Positions 5,156 through 5,772 of a DNA stretch of 5,772 nt are shown here, piece by piece. The position numbers and the translations under genes were made by a program. The notes beneath the pieces were generated by a model that worked only from the letters and a program-made list of their open reading frames with translations, had not been told where the DNA came from and ran no database searches. This DNA comes from Pseudomonadota bacterium. Its GTDB lineage: Bacteria > Pseudomonadota > Alphaproteobacteria > Rhizobiales > Rhizobiaceae. The stretch covers positions 1 to 5,772 of the forward strand of contig JAEYTV010000083.1 of assembly GCA_023433855.1 (NCBI GenBank), in the 5' to 3' direction. Within the stretch, counting starts at the first letter, position 1. Each line of letters starts with the position of its first letter.

Positions 5156-5772
5156 ATGAATATCCGAGCTTTTGCAGCCGCATTGGCGGCAACGGTCGTG
5201 CTGCCTGTGGTGGCTGCCAAGGCAGCCGATCTGGAAGTCACCCACTGGTGGACTTCCGGCGGTGAGGCTGCCGCCGTCGCGGAATTCGCCAAGGCATTCA
5301 ACGCAACCGGCAACAAGTGGGTCGACGGTGCCATCGCCGGTGGCGGCAGCACCGCCCGTCCGATCATGATCAGCCGCATTACCGGCGGCGACCCGATGGG
5401 TGCGACGCAGTTCAACCACGGACGCCAGGCGCAGGAACTGGTTGAGGCCGGGCTTATGCGCGACCTCACGGCTGTCGCCGAGAAGGGCAAGTGGAAGGAC
5501 GTCATCAAGCCGGCCAGCCTGCTCGACAGCTGCACCATTGATGGCAAGATCTATTGCGTCCCGGTCAACATCCATTCCTGGCAGTGGCTGTGGCTCAACA
5601 ATGAGGCTTTCGAGAAGGCCGGAGTACCGGTTCCCAAGGACTGGAACGAGTTTGTCGCCGCCGGTCCGAAGCTCAAGGAGGCCGGTATCCACCCGCTGGC
5701 TCTCGGCGGCCAGGCATGGCAGCCCGGCGGCCTGTTCGACACGCTTGTGCTGTCGCTCGGCGGCAAGGACCA
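5156..5772 (+). CDS. Sugar ABC transporter periplasmic substrate-binding protein (GtsA-like), N-terminal part
   Basis: The frame is open from ATG 5156 to the window end, giving 205 residues of a protein that normally has about 410-420. Residues 1-23 form a Sec signal peptide: Arg4, a hydrophobic core, and the cleavage motif AKA before ADLEVTHWW. The mature start LEVTHWWTSGGEAAAV and the later VDGAIAGGGSTARPIMISRI match extracellular solute-binding proteins of the CUT1 sugar ABC importers, especially the glucose/mannose GtsA type of Pseudomonas. PVNIHSWQWLWLNNEAFEKAGVP style residues follow at 136-158, as in that group. Cys126 and Cys134 flank a short turn and could form a disulfide in the periplasm. 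The permease and ATPase genes would be expected just downstream, outside the window. A hexose such as glucose is a reasonable guess, helped by gnd nearby, but the substrate is unproven. The divergent LacI-type repressor is its probable regulator. Confidence 0.93.
   Translation, partial: MNIRAFAAALAATVVLPVVAAKAADLEVTHWWTSGGEAAAVAEFAKAFNATGNKWVDGAIAGGGSTARPIMISRITGGDPMGATQFNHGRQAQELVEAGLMRDLTAVAEKGKWKDVIKPASLLDSCTIDGKIYCVPVNIHSWQWLWLNNEAFEKAGVPVPKDWNEFVAAGPKLKEAGIHPLALGGQAWQPGGLFDTLVLSLGGKD

Noticed and set aside
1..5772. Search for CRISPR arrays, tRNA or rRNA genes, insertion sequences and phage genes
   Set aside because: No direct-repeat arrays, cloverleaf sequences, terminal repeats with transposase, or integrase-like products were seen.

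Overview
The window looks like chromosomal DNA from an alphaproteobacterium of the Rhizobiaceae (Ensifer/Sinorhizobium or Rhizobium/Agrobacterium type). The signs are GC-rich codon usage, an LpxXL-like lipid A acyltransferase, an alphaproteobacterial style of 6-phosphogluconate dehydrogenase, and a LacI-type regulator divergent from a sugar ABC transporter. From memory, Sinorhizobium meliloti has a similar neighbourhood (lpxXL region, gnd, LacI regulator, sugar-binding protein). That comparison was not checked here. I see no mobile element, CRISPR array, tRNA or rRNA.

Layout. (1) Positions 2-352, +: the C-terminal part of a lipid A acyltransferase whose start lies outside the window. (2) 524-1234, +: a stand-alone PAS-domain protein, probably starting at TTG. 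(3) 1237-2010, -: a two-domain SRPBCC-VOC (glyoxalase-fold) protein that converges on the PAS gene with a 2-base gap. (4) 2215-3648, +: gnd, 6-phosphogluconate dehydrogenase with a GTG start, divergent from the SRPBCC-VOC gene across about 200 bp with overlapping promoter candidates. (5) 3697-4752, -: a LacI-family repressor converging on gnd, with a hairpin between them. (6) 4753-5155: a 403-bp regulatory region. It holds a probable 23-codon leader ORF whose stop overlaps the repressor start (TAATG), a promoter candidate for the repressor, operator-like sites and several inverted repeats. (7) 5156 to the window end, +: the N-terminal two thirds or so of a secreted sugar-binding protein of an ABC importer, resembling the glucose/mannose GtsA type.

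How the parts fit. The repressor and binding protein form a standard divergent regulator/transporter pair, so the repressor most likely controls sugar import. gnd next door handles the hexose-derived 6-phosphogluconate, which makes a sugar-uptake and oxidative pentose phosphate neighbourhood plausible, though gnd is not in the same operon. The acyltransferase belongs to outer-membrane lipid A synthesis and is unrelated. The PAS and SRPBCC-VOC proteins have no clear role.

No clearly new multi-gene system is visible. The points most worth a second look are the leader ORF fused by TAATG to the repressor, the operator-like repeats at both divergent promoters, and the SRPBCC-VOC fusion.
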